A DNA stretch of 64,000 nucleotides from Halogeometricum rufum (GTDB taxonomy: Archaea > Halobacteriota > Halobacteria > Halobacteriales > Haloferacaceae). A model generated the notes under the pieces. That model was given only the letters and a program-made list of their open reading frames with translations, did no database searches and was not told the DNA's origin. Of the stretch, positions 28,472 through 35,872 are shown piece by piece (position 1 is the first letter of the stretch; each line of letters begins with the position of its first letter). Location: NCBI RefSeq assembly GCF_900112175.1, contig NZ_FOYT01000001.1:372001-436000 (forward strand), in the 5' to 3' direction. Both the position numbers and the translations under genes were made by a program.

Positions 28472-29689
28472 TTAGCTCCGTCCAGACGCCCGAAGTTCTG
28501 CGCGAATATCTGCAAGTCGTCCCTTCGCGTCGTTCTCGATCTCCTCTAACTGTTCGTCTATCTCGTTGGCCGTCTTGACGAGTGACGTGGTCTTGCTCCG
28601 AATCGTAGAGAAGCGCCCGATTGCATCCTCTACCTCGCTGATGTTCGTCTGTACTACTTCGGCGTCGAAATCAGTATCCGAATCAGCGTACTGTTGGATG
28701 GCCCGCGTCTTCGCCCAACTGAACGCGATTCGCAAGTACCCCGGTTCAACCTCTTCGGCGTCTTCGTCCTCGCTCAGTGCGATCGACAGTCTGTCCCTCT
28801 CGAATTCCTGGAAGTAGCCGACCTTGTTCGGCACGTAGTCTTCGCACTCGAACACGATGATTCCGTAGTCGGCGTCACGGTTCTCGATCGCATCATCGAG
28901 TTCCTTCTTGATCTCCGGTTGCGAGTAGCTCTTGTCGCTCTTCGCCTCGATCACGATTCGTTGCCCCGTCTCTTCCAGCGTGAGAACGAAGTCTCCCACT
29001 TTCCGGTCGGTGAGTTCACCGATCGTATCGCCCGTGAACTCGTACTCGTGGCTGGTTCCTCGCACCAACTCAGCCAGCAGGTCGTCTACCGTCTCCTCGA
29101 ACTCGTCTCCTTTCAACCGTGTCTGTTGCCGCATCTCCGATTCGGTTTCTGCGGCAGTGAACTCTTCTTCGATCTTCTCGCGAACAGAGCGAATCTCGTC
29201 TTTGAAGACGCTCTTCAGCCTGTTCGTCGGCGTTCCTTCTTTATCGGGATCCAGTGCTTCGGAGATTCGCTCACCGTCTTCTCCCAGTTCTTCGTCGAGG
29301 CGTTCGACGAACACTCCGTCCTCACCGAACGCGTCGTCGAGGCGTTCTCGAAGTGTCCCGTCATCGCCGAGGTGCTGATCGAGAACGTTCGGAACGTGGC
29401 CCTCCTCTCCGAACTTCTCCTCGATCTCCTCTTCGACTCGCTCTATTTCTCCCTCGAAGTCCCGACGCATCTCCTCGAATTTTCGTTCGACGTACTCCTG
29501 TTCACCGGAGGTCGTCGCGAGGTCCATCGTTGTAATTCCGATTCGGAGCGCCCGCCGAATCTCAGCGGCCCGCTCATCCTCGTCTACGCTCCGAATGTAG
29601 TCTACAATCTCGGTGTCTTCGATCTCTAAGTTAGAAACCTCCAGACGGCCGTCTTCAATCGTGACCGAGGTTCCTTGTTCTGTCGACAT
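28472..29689 (-). CDS. Coiled-coil PD-(D/E)XK nuclease-like protein
   Basis: A 405-residue protein. Residues 60-95 form a charged coiled coil. Residues 100-145 repeat a short motif ending LGDDG, FGEDG or LGEDG about every 15 residues. Residues 190-275 look like a restriction-endonuclease fold: E198, D233 in KVGDFVL and E248-A-K250 in IVIEAK give the D-(x)n-ExK core. A C-terminal helical part follows (ISEVEDAIGRFSTIRSKTTS). It may cut DNA as a defence or repair enzyme; no methylase is adjacent. ATG 29687-29689 is chosen. Confidence 0.68.
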   Translation of the reverse strand: MSTEQGTSVTIEDGRLEVSNLEIEDTEIVDYIRSVDEDERAAEIRRALRIGITTMDLATTSGEQEYVERKFEEMRRDFEGEIERVEEEIEEKFGEEGHVPNVLDQHLGDDGTLRERLDDAFGEDGVFVERLDEELGEDGERISEALDPDKEGTPTNRLKSVFKDEIRSVREKIEEEFTAAETESEMRQQTRLKGDEFEETVDDLLAELVRGTSHEYEFTGDTIGELTDRKVGDFVLTLEETGQRIVIEAKSDKSYSQPEIKKELDDAIENRDADYGIIVFECEDYVPNKVGYFQEFERDRLSIALSEDEDAEEVEPGYLRIAFSWAKTRAIQQYADSDTDFDAEVVQTNISEVEDAIGRFSTIRSKTTSLVKTANEIDEQLEEIENDAKGRLADIRAELRASGRS

Positions 29690-29748
29690 ATCGAACTGTT
29701 CATGAAATAGATTGATAACTCTACTCACTCTCCGGTTCCTTCGCTCAG

Positions 29749-30011
29749 CTATTCTCTGCCGACAGACCACCGAGACTCGTATTCTACCGGAATCTCCCGT
29801 ATATCGAGTATCTCGGTGATCTCCACCGCCGTTAAACTCCCCCGCTCTTCGGCCGCCTGAATCAACTCCTCGAACTTCCCGGTTGGATGAGCGACCGAGT
29901 TCCCGCGCATCTGCAAGGTGAACGCTATCGCCCGGTCGATAGCTTTCGACTTCGTTTTTCGTCGAGCGCGTCGGTCAGCGCGTCGAGGCGACGTTCCCGC
30001 TTGTCGGTCAT
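29749..30011 (-). pseudogene. Small haloarchaeal DNA-binding-like protein, frameshifted
   Basis: From ATG at 30009-30011 the frame reads MTDKRERRLDALTDALDEK and then breaks. Adding one base to the run of five t at about 29955-29959 (plus strand) joins it to TKSKAIDRAIAFTLQMRGNS and a further 45 residues. This is a short family, common beside haloarchaeal mobile elements, that resembles ribbon-helix-helix regulators. A single-base deletion is inferred. Confidence 0.65.
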
Positions 30012-30241
30012 TCTGAGGCGCATCGAATTGCACACGTCCCCCGAAACCTAGTTCTATGCGGTCGCTCGTTTCGACGGACTACCTAAAGAGAGGTGGATTC
30101 ACCGCCTCGATAACCCCCGACGGACCGGGCGAACCCCCAGCGAGTTCGCCCCGGCCGGAGTCATTCTGCACACGTCGTCTCGGCGGCCGTATGCAGTTTC
30201 GGGGAAGCAACTTTCTCGACGCAAAATCGCCAGCAGTCGGG
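30012..30241. other. Gene-free spacer
   Basis: No gene with codon bias or family features was found here. The stretch ends just before the vapC stop. Confidence 0.4.
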
Positions 30242-30667
30242 TCAGAAGGGGTTATCCGCGGTTTCCAACCGAGTTACCCAGTCGAGTGCGTCAAAATCGT
30301 CGTCGAACGAATAGAGATATTCGACGTCCGTCCGTTCCATGTAGGCGGCGATCGTCGCGTCGCCGAAGGCGAGACCGTCGTACGTCTCGAACAGTTCCAT
30401 CGCCCGCCTGAAGTCCTTCTGCGGTGCGTGGTGAATCTCGAATCCAGACGAGGTGTTGAGCCGTTCGTACACCTCGGTCGCCTTGTCGTGCCGATTTCGC
30501 CCGTCAATCCAGTTGAGCGTCTCGAGGACGACGTAGTTCGTCACTCGCCCGGTCGGCAGGTCGCCCGCGTCGACGCCGCGGACGATGTCGAACCCGGCGG
30601 TGTGGCGGGCGTCGTCCGCGTCGAACCCTGCGATCAGAACGCTCGTATCGACGACGGCAGACGCCAC
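30242..30667 (-). CDS. vapC: PIN-domain toxin (VapC family)
   Basis: The 141-residue PIN ribonuclease has the acidic set: D7 in VVDTSVLIAGFD, the Glu in VVLETLNW, the Asp in GLAFGDATIAAYM and the Asp in YSFDDDFDALDW. VapC toxins cut tRNA or rRNA. The start is GTG directly after the antitoxin stop (TGA-GTG), so it is translationally coupled to vapB. The pair sits next to the attachment site and may stabilise the element. Confidence 0.9.
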   Translation of the reverse strand: MASAVVDTSVLIAGFDADDARHTAGFDIVRGVDAGDLPTGRVTNYVVLETLNWIDGRNRHDKATEVYERLNTSSGFEIHHAPQKDFRRAMELFETYDGLAFGDATIAAYMERTDVEYLYSFDDDFDALDWVTRLETADNPF

Positions 30668-30931
30668 TCAGTTCTGCTCCGTCGCCTCGCGTTCGTGTCC
30701 CACGAGGTCGTGTGTCTCCAGTCCGTCGCCACCCATCGAAGCGGGTTCGAAGTCGCCGAAGGCGCCGTACCGTTCGTGGACGACGCCGACGCTCAGCGAA
30801 CCGTCGTCGGCGACTTCCCATCGAATCGTGTCGCCGGGTTCGATATCGAGGCGTCGGCGGATGGCGGCCGGAATCGTGACCATACCGCTCTCGCTCACCT
30901 TCGTCTCCTCGTAGCTATCCTCGGCGGCCAT
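30668..30931 (-). CDS. vapB: AbrB/SpoVT-type antitoxin (VapB family)
   Basis: An 87-residue protein with an N-terminal swapped-hairpin domain: TKVSESGMVTIPAAIRRRLD then IEPGDTIRWEVADDG. The C-terminal part would wrap the PIN toxin. ATG 30929-30931 gives the standard length; the frame stays open upstream as far as 31054 by chance or as a fusion with the rep-like remnant. Expression may start from the TATA box in the attachment core at 31105-31115. Confidence 0.86.
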   Translation of the reverse strand: MAAEDSYEETKVSESGMVTIPAAIRRRLDIEPGDTIRWEVADDGSLSVGVVHERYGAFGDFEPASMGGDGLETHDLVGHEREATEQN

Positions 30932-31039
30932 GCTCGTCTGTAGTCGGTAATGAATGATACATGTTGCGCCACATGTGGAGCAGGGAGGTCGTCGACGGGT
31001 CGGTGAACGACGGCTTCGGTAGCGCCCTCCGCGCTTGGA

Positions 31040-31104
31040 CGGCGCGAGACTCACGCCGAGCACCTCCGCTGAGGGCGGTGAAAGAACCGGCAAAATGCGC
31101 TGGA
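31040..31104 (-). pseudogene. Promoter-RBS-start remnant of the rep-like gene
   Basis: On the minus strand the bases after the attachment core read ggcaaaatgcgctgg, then an RBS ggaggtg (31061-31067) and GTG 31052-31054. The large element has the same order at its right end (RBS 63435-63444, GTG 63429-63431). The flanking translation (PSAEVLGVS against PSAEVIGVS) also matches. Beyond the start the match stops. This shows that DNA left of the middle attachment copy is the right end of a related element. Confidence 0.7.
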
Positions 31105-31135
31105 TCTTTTATATACGCGATGGGACCGCCCGGAT
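31105..31135. other. Attachment site, middle copy (left end of large element)
   Basis: 31 bases are identical to 63485-63515: tcttttatatacgcgatggg followed by accgcccggat. The last part is the tRNA-Pro 3' end and the first part holds a TATA box read leftward. It marks the left boundary of the 32-kb element. Confidence 0.85.
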
Positions 31136-31387
31136 GTCGAACCTCAGTCACTCACTTCGTTCGTTCCCTGCTTCGAATCCGGACGGTTGCCACTCTTGGC
31201 TCGTCACGTTCGTTTCTCGCACAAGAGTGGGACCGCCCGGACCGCAACCACCCGTAAATTCTTGACCGTACCGTACGTCTATCCGCTGAGTCAGTCGCAT
31301 TGATAGTTGGTGCTGGCTCATGTTCATCAGCGAGCCAAACGGTAGGTTGTCTGGCTCAGATTGCTCGGCGAGCCTGCTGGTACAGGC

Positions 31388-32416
31388 TCAGTCGATCGTC
31401 AGCTTCTCCAGGTGAGGGCGACGGCGCAACTCCATCCGCTCTCGCTGGGAAGCCTTGTCGTAGTGCTTCTCGATGACGTCCTGAGACGCGTTCACACGTT
31501 CAGAAGTCACCTCCGCAGGGAAACCTCGGTCTCGATGCCACGTGATCGAACCCGTCCGAACGTGATGCGGTGCCCTCGAGGACGGACACTGACTCGCCGT
31601 CGAGTGCCGACGGAAGTCGCAGTCCTTCGGATCGTACTGGTGAGGACACGCACCCGCGACGCACGGTTGCGTCGCGCGGTACATCCACGCTCGAAACGCG
31701 TTCTCGCTGACGCGGTTCTCGTGAAACGTCACGAACAGCGGCGACCGGCCGAACTCGTCGTGGCCGGAGGGCCGGTGCCGGGCGATGTACGCGTCGACGG
31801 CGTCGCAGACCTCCGAGAGAAGCGACACCGACCGCTCACCACTCCGCTGGTTCTTCAACGGCGTGTTTGTCTCTGGTCGGTGAACGAACTCGACGAACTG
31901 CTCGTCGGAGTGGTAGTCGCGACGATCAAGGCCGCGCAGCGCTCCGAGTCGCGCACCCGTGTGAAACGCGAGTTCCAGAGCGACGTGGAACCGCGTGCCG
32001 TAGACGTGGTCGTGCGTCCGGTAGTACCGGATGAGTTCCTCCGCATCTTCGGGTCGGAGCATCGTGTCCCGCGACATCTCCGAATCAGGGACGTCCGGGA
32101 CGTGGACCTTCTCGGCGAGGCCATCCTCGACGGCCTCGATCCGTTCCAGATACTCGATGTGTCCCTTCAGCGTCTCCATCTCACCGTGGAGTGTCGGCGA
32201 CGCGATACCCTGTCCCGAGCGGAACGCCTCGAAGCGTTCGAAGGTCCAGCCCGAAAGCTCCTCCAGGGACTCGATGTTCTCGTCCTCGCACCACTCGACC
32301 CACAGCTTCAGCCGATAGCGGTACGAGCGGATCGACGACTCGGCGAGTTCGGTGCTGCGCCGATCGAGGTAGCGATCGACGGCGTCGCGAGGGGAGAGGT
32401 CTTCGGGCGCCCTCAC
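31388..32416 (-). CDS. int: Tyrosine integrase of the large element
   Basis: The 342-residue recombinase has an N-terminal core-binding SAM-like domain (10-100) and a catalytic domain. Catalytic residues: R156 in HTGARLGAL, H284-x-x-R287, H294 and nucleophile Y319 in EKHYDKAS. Four cysteines (C252, C257, C266, C277) inside the catalytic domain could bind zinc. It lies 250 bp from the left attachment site and ends an operon with the microproteins that follow; its start overlaps the stop of the upstream gene. It probably integrates and excises the element at tRNA-Pro. Confidence 0.94.
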   Translation of the reverse strand: MRAPEDLSPRDAVDRYLDRRSTELAESSIRSYRYRLKLWVEWCEDENIESLEELSGWTFERFEAFRSGQGIASPTLHGEMETLKGHIEYLERIEAVEDGLAEKVHVPDVPDSEMSRDTMLRPEDAEELIRYYRTHDHVYGTRFHVALELAFHTGARLGALRGLDRRDYHSDEQFVEFVHRPETNTPLKNQRSGERSVSLLSEVCDAVDAYIARHRPSGHDEFGRSPLFVTFHENRVSENAFRAWMYRATQPCVAGACPHQYDPKDCDFRRHSTASQCPSSRAPHHVRTGSITWHRDRGFPAEVTSERVNASQDVIEKHYDKASQRERMELRRRPHLEKLTID

Positions 32417-32667
32417 TGTTTCACCTCAGACGTGTTGCACGGGTCCACGAGGTCGACTGTGGAGTAGCGCGAATCCAGCAGTTCCAGAACCTCCGACTCG
32501 CACGAGGAACAGACCCAACCAACCACGGGACCGTTGTGACAGTGGCCGTGGTCCGCGGCGTATCCGAGGTGATAGAGGTCTTCGACTGACACGCACGCGG
32601 GACACTCCGCGCGGGTCTTGTGCCGCGTGTCGACGGAGAAGCCGCCGACTGTCTCGCGGGTACTCAC
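32413..32667 (-). CDS. Zinc-ribbon microprotein (84 aa)
   Basis: An 84-residue protein with CPAC near residue 22, an HCH cluster (HGHCHNG) and CSSC near residue 52, a likely zinc-binding fold. The GTG start at 32665-32667 overlaps the upstream stop (GTGA), and its own stop overlaps the integrase start. Its position beside int suggests a recombination directionality or DNA-binding factor, but this is inference. Confidence 0.75.
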   Translation of the reverse strand: MSTRETVGGFSVDTRHKTRAECPACVSVEDLYHLGYAADHGHCHNGPVVGWVCSSCESEVLELLDSRYSTVDLVDPCNTSEVKQ

Positions 32668-32834
32668 GGCGACCACCAGCCCTCGAAGGTCGCACGTGCG
32701 CATCGGTCGTGTAGTACGAACTCGTCCTGCTCGTCGCGGTCGTGCATCCGCTTCTTCTCGTCCGTCACGTAGTGGTGGTCCTCGTCGAGCGGGACCGACC
32801 CACCGCAGACGGCGCAGGTCAGCGAATCGACCAT
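32664..32834 (-). CDS. Zinc microprotein (56 aa)
   Basis: A 56-residue protein beginning MVDSLTCAVCGGSVPLDEDH. CAVC plus a downstream HDRC (residues 44-47) and nearby His residues form a probable HNH-like or zinc-ribbon site. It overlaps the next gene's GTG start and follows the 46-residue gene closely. Function unknown. Confidence 0.7.
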   Translation of the reverse strand: MVDSLTCAVCGGSVPLDEDHHYVTDEKKRMHDRDEQDEFVLHDRCARATFEGWWSP

Positions 32835-32835
32835 C

Positions 32836-32976
32836 TTACTCAGCCTCCATGTTTCGCAGCAGTCGGTCGGCCTCCGACAGCGGAATCATCAGCTTGCGAG
32901 CGAGGTACTGGACCTGCTCGTCTCGCGGCATCCCGCGCGTCTCGAAACCACCGACGGACGACTCGGCATCACTCAT
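32836..32976 (-). CDS. Conserved-looking small protein (46 aa)
   Basis: A 46-residue protein starting MSDAESSVGGFETRGMPRDE and ending LSEADRLLRNMEAE. It is probably helical and shows no recognisable family. It overlaps the stop of the gene upstream by eight bases and precedes the 56-residue zinc protein by one base, so it fits the operon. Confidence 0.6.
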   Translation of the reverse strand: MSDAESSVGGFETRGMPRDEQVQYLARKLMIPLSEADRLLRNMEAE

Positions 32977-33190
32977 CGTCATCCTCCAGAGGCGCGTCCA
33001 GGTCGGCACCGGCCTGCCGGATCAGTCCGTAGACACCGGTCCCGTTGCGGATGCTCGTCTCCAACTGGAGCGCGTCACGAACGAGTTCGCGCGAGCGCGG
33101 GTGGGACACAGCGTCCGCGGCTTCCTCGAGCAGGTCGACAGCGTCGGCGTCGTTCTGGTTACCCCCGTTCTGAACGGCGCCGTCACTCAT
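32969..33190 (-). CDS. Small helical protein (73 aa)
   Basis: A 73-residue acidic protein (MSDGAVQNGGNQNDADAVDL; SRELVRDALQLETSIRNGTG). No family is recognised. It overlaps both neighbours by eight bases, as the other genes in this operon do. Confidence 0.65.
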   Translation of the reverse strand: MSDGAVQNGGNQNDADAVDLLEEAADAVSHPRSRELVRDALQLETSIRNGTGVYGLIRQAGADLDAPLEDDDE

Positions 33191-33782
33191 CGGTTACCCC
33201 CGAGAGCAGGGTCTTCTCCGCCTTCGTCACGCGCTTGAACTCCGAGACATCGCCTCCGTTGTCGGGGTGCGTCTCGGCCTTCTTCTGCCTCGCGGCGCGT
33301 CTCACCGTGCTGGCAGACGCGTTTGGAGGCACGCCGAGAACCACATGCGCGGGAGCAGCGGCGGCCGTCGGCTCATCGCCCGCGGGGAGACGCGCGGTCG
33401 CGAACTCCGAGTCGACTGTCGCGACGCCGTATCGGTCGAGAGCCCGCTTCGCGTTGAGGTACTTCGCGACCGCCTGCGCGTTGTCCCGAATCGTGTTCCA
33501 GCGGTCGCACGGCGCGGCGAACTGATCACCGTCCACAGTCCACCGAGCGACGACACCAGGGTCGTCGGGCTCGTTCGGTGCGTTCGCGTACGGGAGGTGT
33601 GGCTCGTCCGACCGGTGGTCGGTTCCCGACTCGACGCGCCACTCGTCGACGTCCATCCGCTTGAGTTCGGTCGCGATGTTCGCGAACGCCACCTGCATGT
33701 CGACGCGAAACCCGTGCGGGTAGCGCGTCCGTTCCTCCGCGGGCGTTCGCTCGTACCCGGTGGGCCACTCCAGACTACTCAT
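33183..33782 (-). CDS. Protein with C-terminal J domain
   Basis: A 199-residue protein. Residues 145-195 form a short J domain (VVLGVPPNASASTVRRAARQ) with HPD intact at 172-174, so it could recruit host DnaK. The N-terminal 130 residues (YPHGFRVDMQVAFANIATEL) are not recognised. Viral J proteins often act in replication or assembly; the role here is unknown. ATG 33780-33782 is used. Confidence 0.75.
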   Translation of the reverse strand: MSSLEWPTGYERTPAEERTRYPHGFRVDMQVAFANIATELKRMDVDEWRVESGTDHRSDEPHLPYANAPNEPDDPGVVARWTVDGDQFAAPCDRWNTIRDNAQAVAKYLNAKRALDRYGVATVDSEFATARLPAGDEPTAAAAPAHVVLGVPPNASASTVRRAARQKKAETHPDNGGDVSEFKRVTKAEKTLLSGVTDE

Positions 33783-33912
33783 CGTCGTCCACCTGCTGCT
33801 CGAGGTCGTCCTCGAACTCGACGGACTCCCAGAACTCCTCCATCTCACGCGTGCGCCGGCAGGTCTGACAGCGAAGCCCGCGCGCCGGCGACCCGCACTC
33901 CACGCACGCCAT
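33775..33912 (-). CDS. CxxC zinc-finger microprotein (45 aa)
   Basis: A 45-residue protein with CVEC and CQTC pairs (MACVECGSPARGLRCQTCRR) and an acidic tail. It overlaps the start of the J-domain gene and, by ATGA, the stop of the regulator upstream. Confidence 0.72.
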   Translation of the reverse strand: MACVECGSPARGLRCQTCRRTREMEEFWESVEFEDDLEQQVDDDE

Positions 33913-34796
33913 CAGTTCTCGCCTCCGTCGGTGACTGCGATACCGGACACCTCACCACCGAGGACGCGCGTGACAGCGTCTTCGGCCGCGCGCCGGACCA
34001 ACTCTCGGCCCGCGGGCGTCGGCGCGTAGTAGTTCGAGCGACGGTCGACCTGACCCTTCTCGATCAGCCCGTACCCGACGAGCGTATCGAGGTTCGGATA
34101 CAGACGGCCGTGGTTCGTCTCCGTCTCGTAGAACTCCGACGTCGCCTCCTTCAGGTCCAGACCGATCGGCGGCTCGTCGTGAGCGCGCTCGAACGCGATC
34201 GCCTCCTGGAGGCAGCGCTGCTGGAACTCCGTCAGGTCACCCCAGCGGACGCCACCGTCGGCGACGAGGCGCTTCGTCCCTTGCTCCGTTTCGTAGCGTT
34301 CGACCTTCCAGCGGACGACCGAGGAGTTCGTGTTGAACCGCTCGATGTGAACGTCGTCCTCCAGGTCGATCGGGTCGAAGCGCGGGTCGGCCCCCACGAT
34401 TCGCGAGAACCAGTAGCCGGCCTCCTGGCCCGTGAGTTCGGTCTCCTTCGCGACGCGCTTCGCCGAGTAGACGCACCAGTCGCCCGCATCGACGTTGTCG
34501 CGGATGAACTCCTCGATGATTCCGACGGGCTCTGGACGGCCGCCGTCGGTGATGAGTCGGCACCCGGCGTTCGGGTTCTCCTCGTTTGATTCCACAGTCT
34601 CGCTGCTCTCGGTGTTCTGGAACATGAGTTCGCTCGCTGGTTGGAAGCCGAGTTCGTGGCCGCACGGATCGGCGGTCCGTCGTCCCGGGGCGCGGGCGCT
34701 GAACCCGTCGATGCGCGCACCGCAAACCGGGCAGTTCGTCATCAATTCCGCGGTCGTGTCGGGGGCTTGATTACCTCCGAAGTTCGTATCCAACAT
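33912..34796 (-). CDS. Zinc-finger plus PadR-like winged-helix protein
   Basis: The 294-residue protein has an N-terminal zinc finger (CPVC at about 21-24, a second Cys/His pair near DPCGHEL) and a C-terminal PadR-type winged helix (about 205-280, SEFYETETNHGRLYPNLDTL; PTPAGRELVRRAAED). It heads the integrase operon. ATG 34794-34796 follows the three-hairpin leader directly; an internal Met (MTNCPVC) is an alternative start. The degenerate homologous start at 26032 supports the longer form. It probably regulates the lysogeny or integration operon. Confidence 0.78.
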   Translation of the reverse strand: MLDTNFGGNQAPDTTAELMTNCPVCGARIDGFSARAPGRRTADPCGHELGFQPASELMFQNTESSETVESNEENPNAGCRLITDGGRPEPVGIIEEFIRDNVDAGDWCVYSAKRVAKETELTGQEAGYWFSRIVGADPRFDPIDLEDDVHIERFNTNSSVVRWKVERYETEQGTKRLVADGGVRWGDLTEFQQRCLQEAIAFERAHDEPPIGLDLKEATSEFYETETNHGRLYPNLDTLVGYGLIEKGQVDRRSNYYAPTPAGRELVRRAAEDAVTRVLGGEVSGIAVTDGGEN

Positions 34797-34903
34797 GGCT
34801 TTCGTGCCTGTTTCACGGAAGCCTATGCGGACCCGATGCCCATACATCGGGGTCCGCTCAGTTTTACAGACTGAACCACCGGTGTACCGGTGCGTCTGTA
34901 AGT
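34797..34903 (-). promoter_or_regulatory. Three-hairpin 5' leader of the integrase operon
   Basis: Three consecutive hairpins end at the start codon. Hairpin 1 is GGCTTTCGTG/CACGGAAGCC (34797-34823). Hairpin 2 is GCGGACCCGATG/CATCGGGGTCCGC (34827-34857, one bulge). Hairpin 3 is TTACAGAC/GTCTGTAA enclosing CACCGG/CCGGTG (34863-34903). Hairpins 1 and 2 are conserved at 26034-26085 with changes that keep pairing. A minus-strand TATA (catataag, 34972-34979) upstream makes this a transcribed leader. Confidence 0.75.
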
Positions 34904-34956
34904 TGCCTCCGTTGTTCCCGACGATACACTGTGGGGTCTTAACTGTTAGCGTATAC

Positions 34957-34980
34957 AAGCTATTATCTAAGCTTATATGA
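34957..34980. promoter_or_regulatory. Divergent promoter with palindrome
   Basis: AAGCT-attatcta-AGCTT (34957-34974) overlaps AT-rich TATA-like DNA between the integrase operon (leftward) and the PhiH-type repressor (rightward). It is a candidate operator for the repressor. Confidence 0.5.
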
Positions 34981-35038
34981 GACAACAGAAATCCGGAACG
35001 GACACGACTATCCCAAATAGGATAGCTATGCTGAACGA

Positions 35039-35305
35039 ATGCGACCACGCCCGGGGTGGATGTCTTTGAACGACTCGGTGGTTCTCGAGTTTCTCGATGA
35101 GCACGATATGGAACTTCCACCGAAGCCTCTATATCGAAATCTGAACCGCCACGGACACAAGATCGGATATTCGACTGTTCGCCTCCGAGTAAACAAGCTG
35201 GAGGAACACGGCCTACTGAGTAAAGACTCAGATGGGTACTACGAGCTAACTGACCTCGGGAAGCGGTGGCTTGACGGCGAGGCGGAGATGAACGAGGTTG
35301 AGTAA
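35039..35305 (+). CDS. PhiH-type winged-helix repressor
   Basis: An 88-residue winged helix (MSLNDSVVLEFLDEHDMELP; STVRLRVNKLEEHGLLSKDS; YYELTDLGKRWLDGEAE) of the family named from the halovirus PhiH immunity repressor. It is divergent from the integrase operon, as expected for a lysogeny switch. The same kind of gene (now broken) lies beside the same hairpin leader in the older element. Confidence 0.85.
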   Translation: MRPRPGWMSLNDSVVLEFLDEHDMELPPKPLYRNLNRHGHKIGYSTVRLRVNKLEEHGLLSKDSDGYYELTDLGKRWLDGEAEMNEVE

Positions 35306-35485
35306 TCGATAACGATTCACCCCGTTCGAGATCTCCTCGTAGTTGCAGATATTCTACCTTCATACAGAAATTCTCTACCCGGAGAATGAGTATGAAAGCG
35401 AGCCTTGGGTGCGGAGTGAAAGTGGTGGAAACGGCGGAAGTAGAGCTTGCGAAGGATTATTAGTCAAATAGAGTGAGTGTAGGCT

Positions 35486-35872
35486 ATGCCCACGGGACCG
35501 GTAACGAAACTCGTGGCCGATAATCGAGTTGTCGGCCTGTCACTTACCTATTCGATACTGTATATCGTTGCTATATGGACTCTCGCGACGATCGCGGTCG
35601 CTCTCTTTTTCATCATCGGTCTGATTCTCGGCTTCCTGAACGCCTACGACGGTGCTCTCGGTATTCTGTTTAGCACAATCACTGACGATATCCTTCGCCT
35701 CGGTCTACCGTTCATGATGTATTCCTCCGAGATCGCGGTCGTAGTCGCAGTCGTCAGCGGTGGACTAATCGCCGTGACGAAATCTCTCGACTGGATTCTG
35801 AGAAAGAGTCCGCCGTGGGTACGCCGGACGATTAATCGAAGGGCTGGCGGTCTGCTGCGCTCGGATAGGTGA
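35486..35872 (+). CDS. Membrane protein, three helices
   Basis: A 128-residue protein with hydrophobic segments at about 20-50 (LTYSILYIVAIWTLATIAVA and on) and 80-105 (SEIAVVVAVVSGGLIAVT), then a basic tail. No family is recognised. It is convergent with, and overlaps by 41 bases, the end of the structural operon. Confidence 0.65.
   Translation: MPTGPVTKLVADNRVVGLSLTYSILYIVAIWTLATIAVALFFIIGLILGFLNAYDGALGILFSTITDDILRLGLPFMMYSSEIAVVVAVVSGGLIAVTKSLDWILRKSPPWVRRTINRRAGGLLRSDR

Larger units (their letters stand above)
25684..31135. mobile_element. Older, decayed element of the tRNA-Pro-targeting family
   Basis: The segment is bounded by tRNA-Pro 3'-end-like copies at 25684 (26 of 29 matching bases) and 31105. 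Its left part carries a hairpin pair and truncated reading frame homologous to 34797-34862 of the larger element, next to a PhiH-type repressor, as in the larger element. Its right part retains the TATA box, RBS and GTG start of the larger element's rep-like gene. Integrase and structural genes are missing; cargo between is a nuclease, a PD-(D/E)XK protein and VapBC. Low GC in 26.2-28.3 kb marks foreign origin. Confidence 0.7.

Noticed and set aside
33912-35363. Longer reading frame extending the zinc-finger/PadR gene upstream to 35363
   Set aside because: It would run through the hairpin leader, the divergent promoter and the PhiH-type repressor gene. The composition upstream of 34796 is not protein-like.
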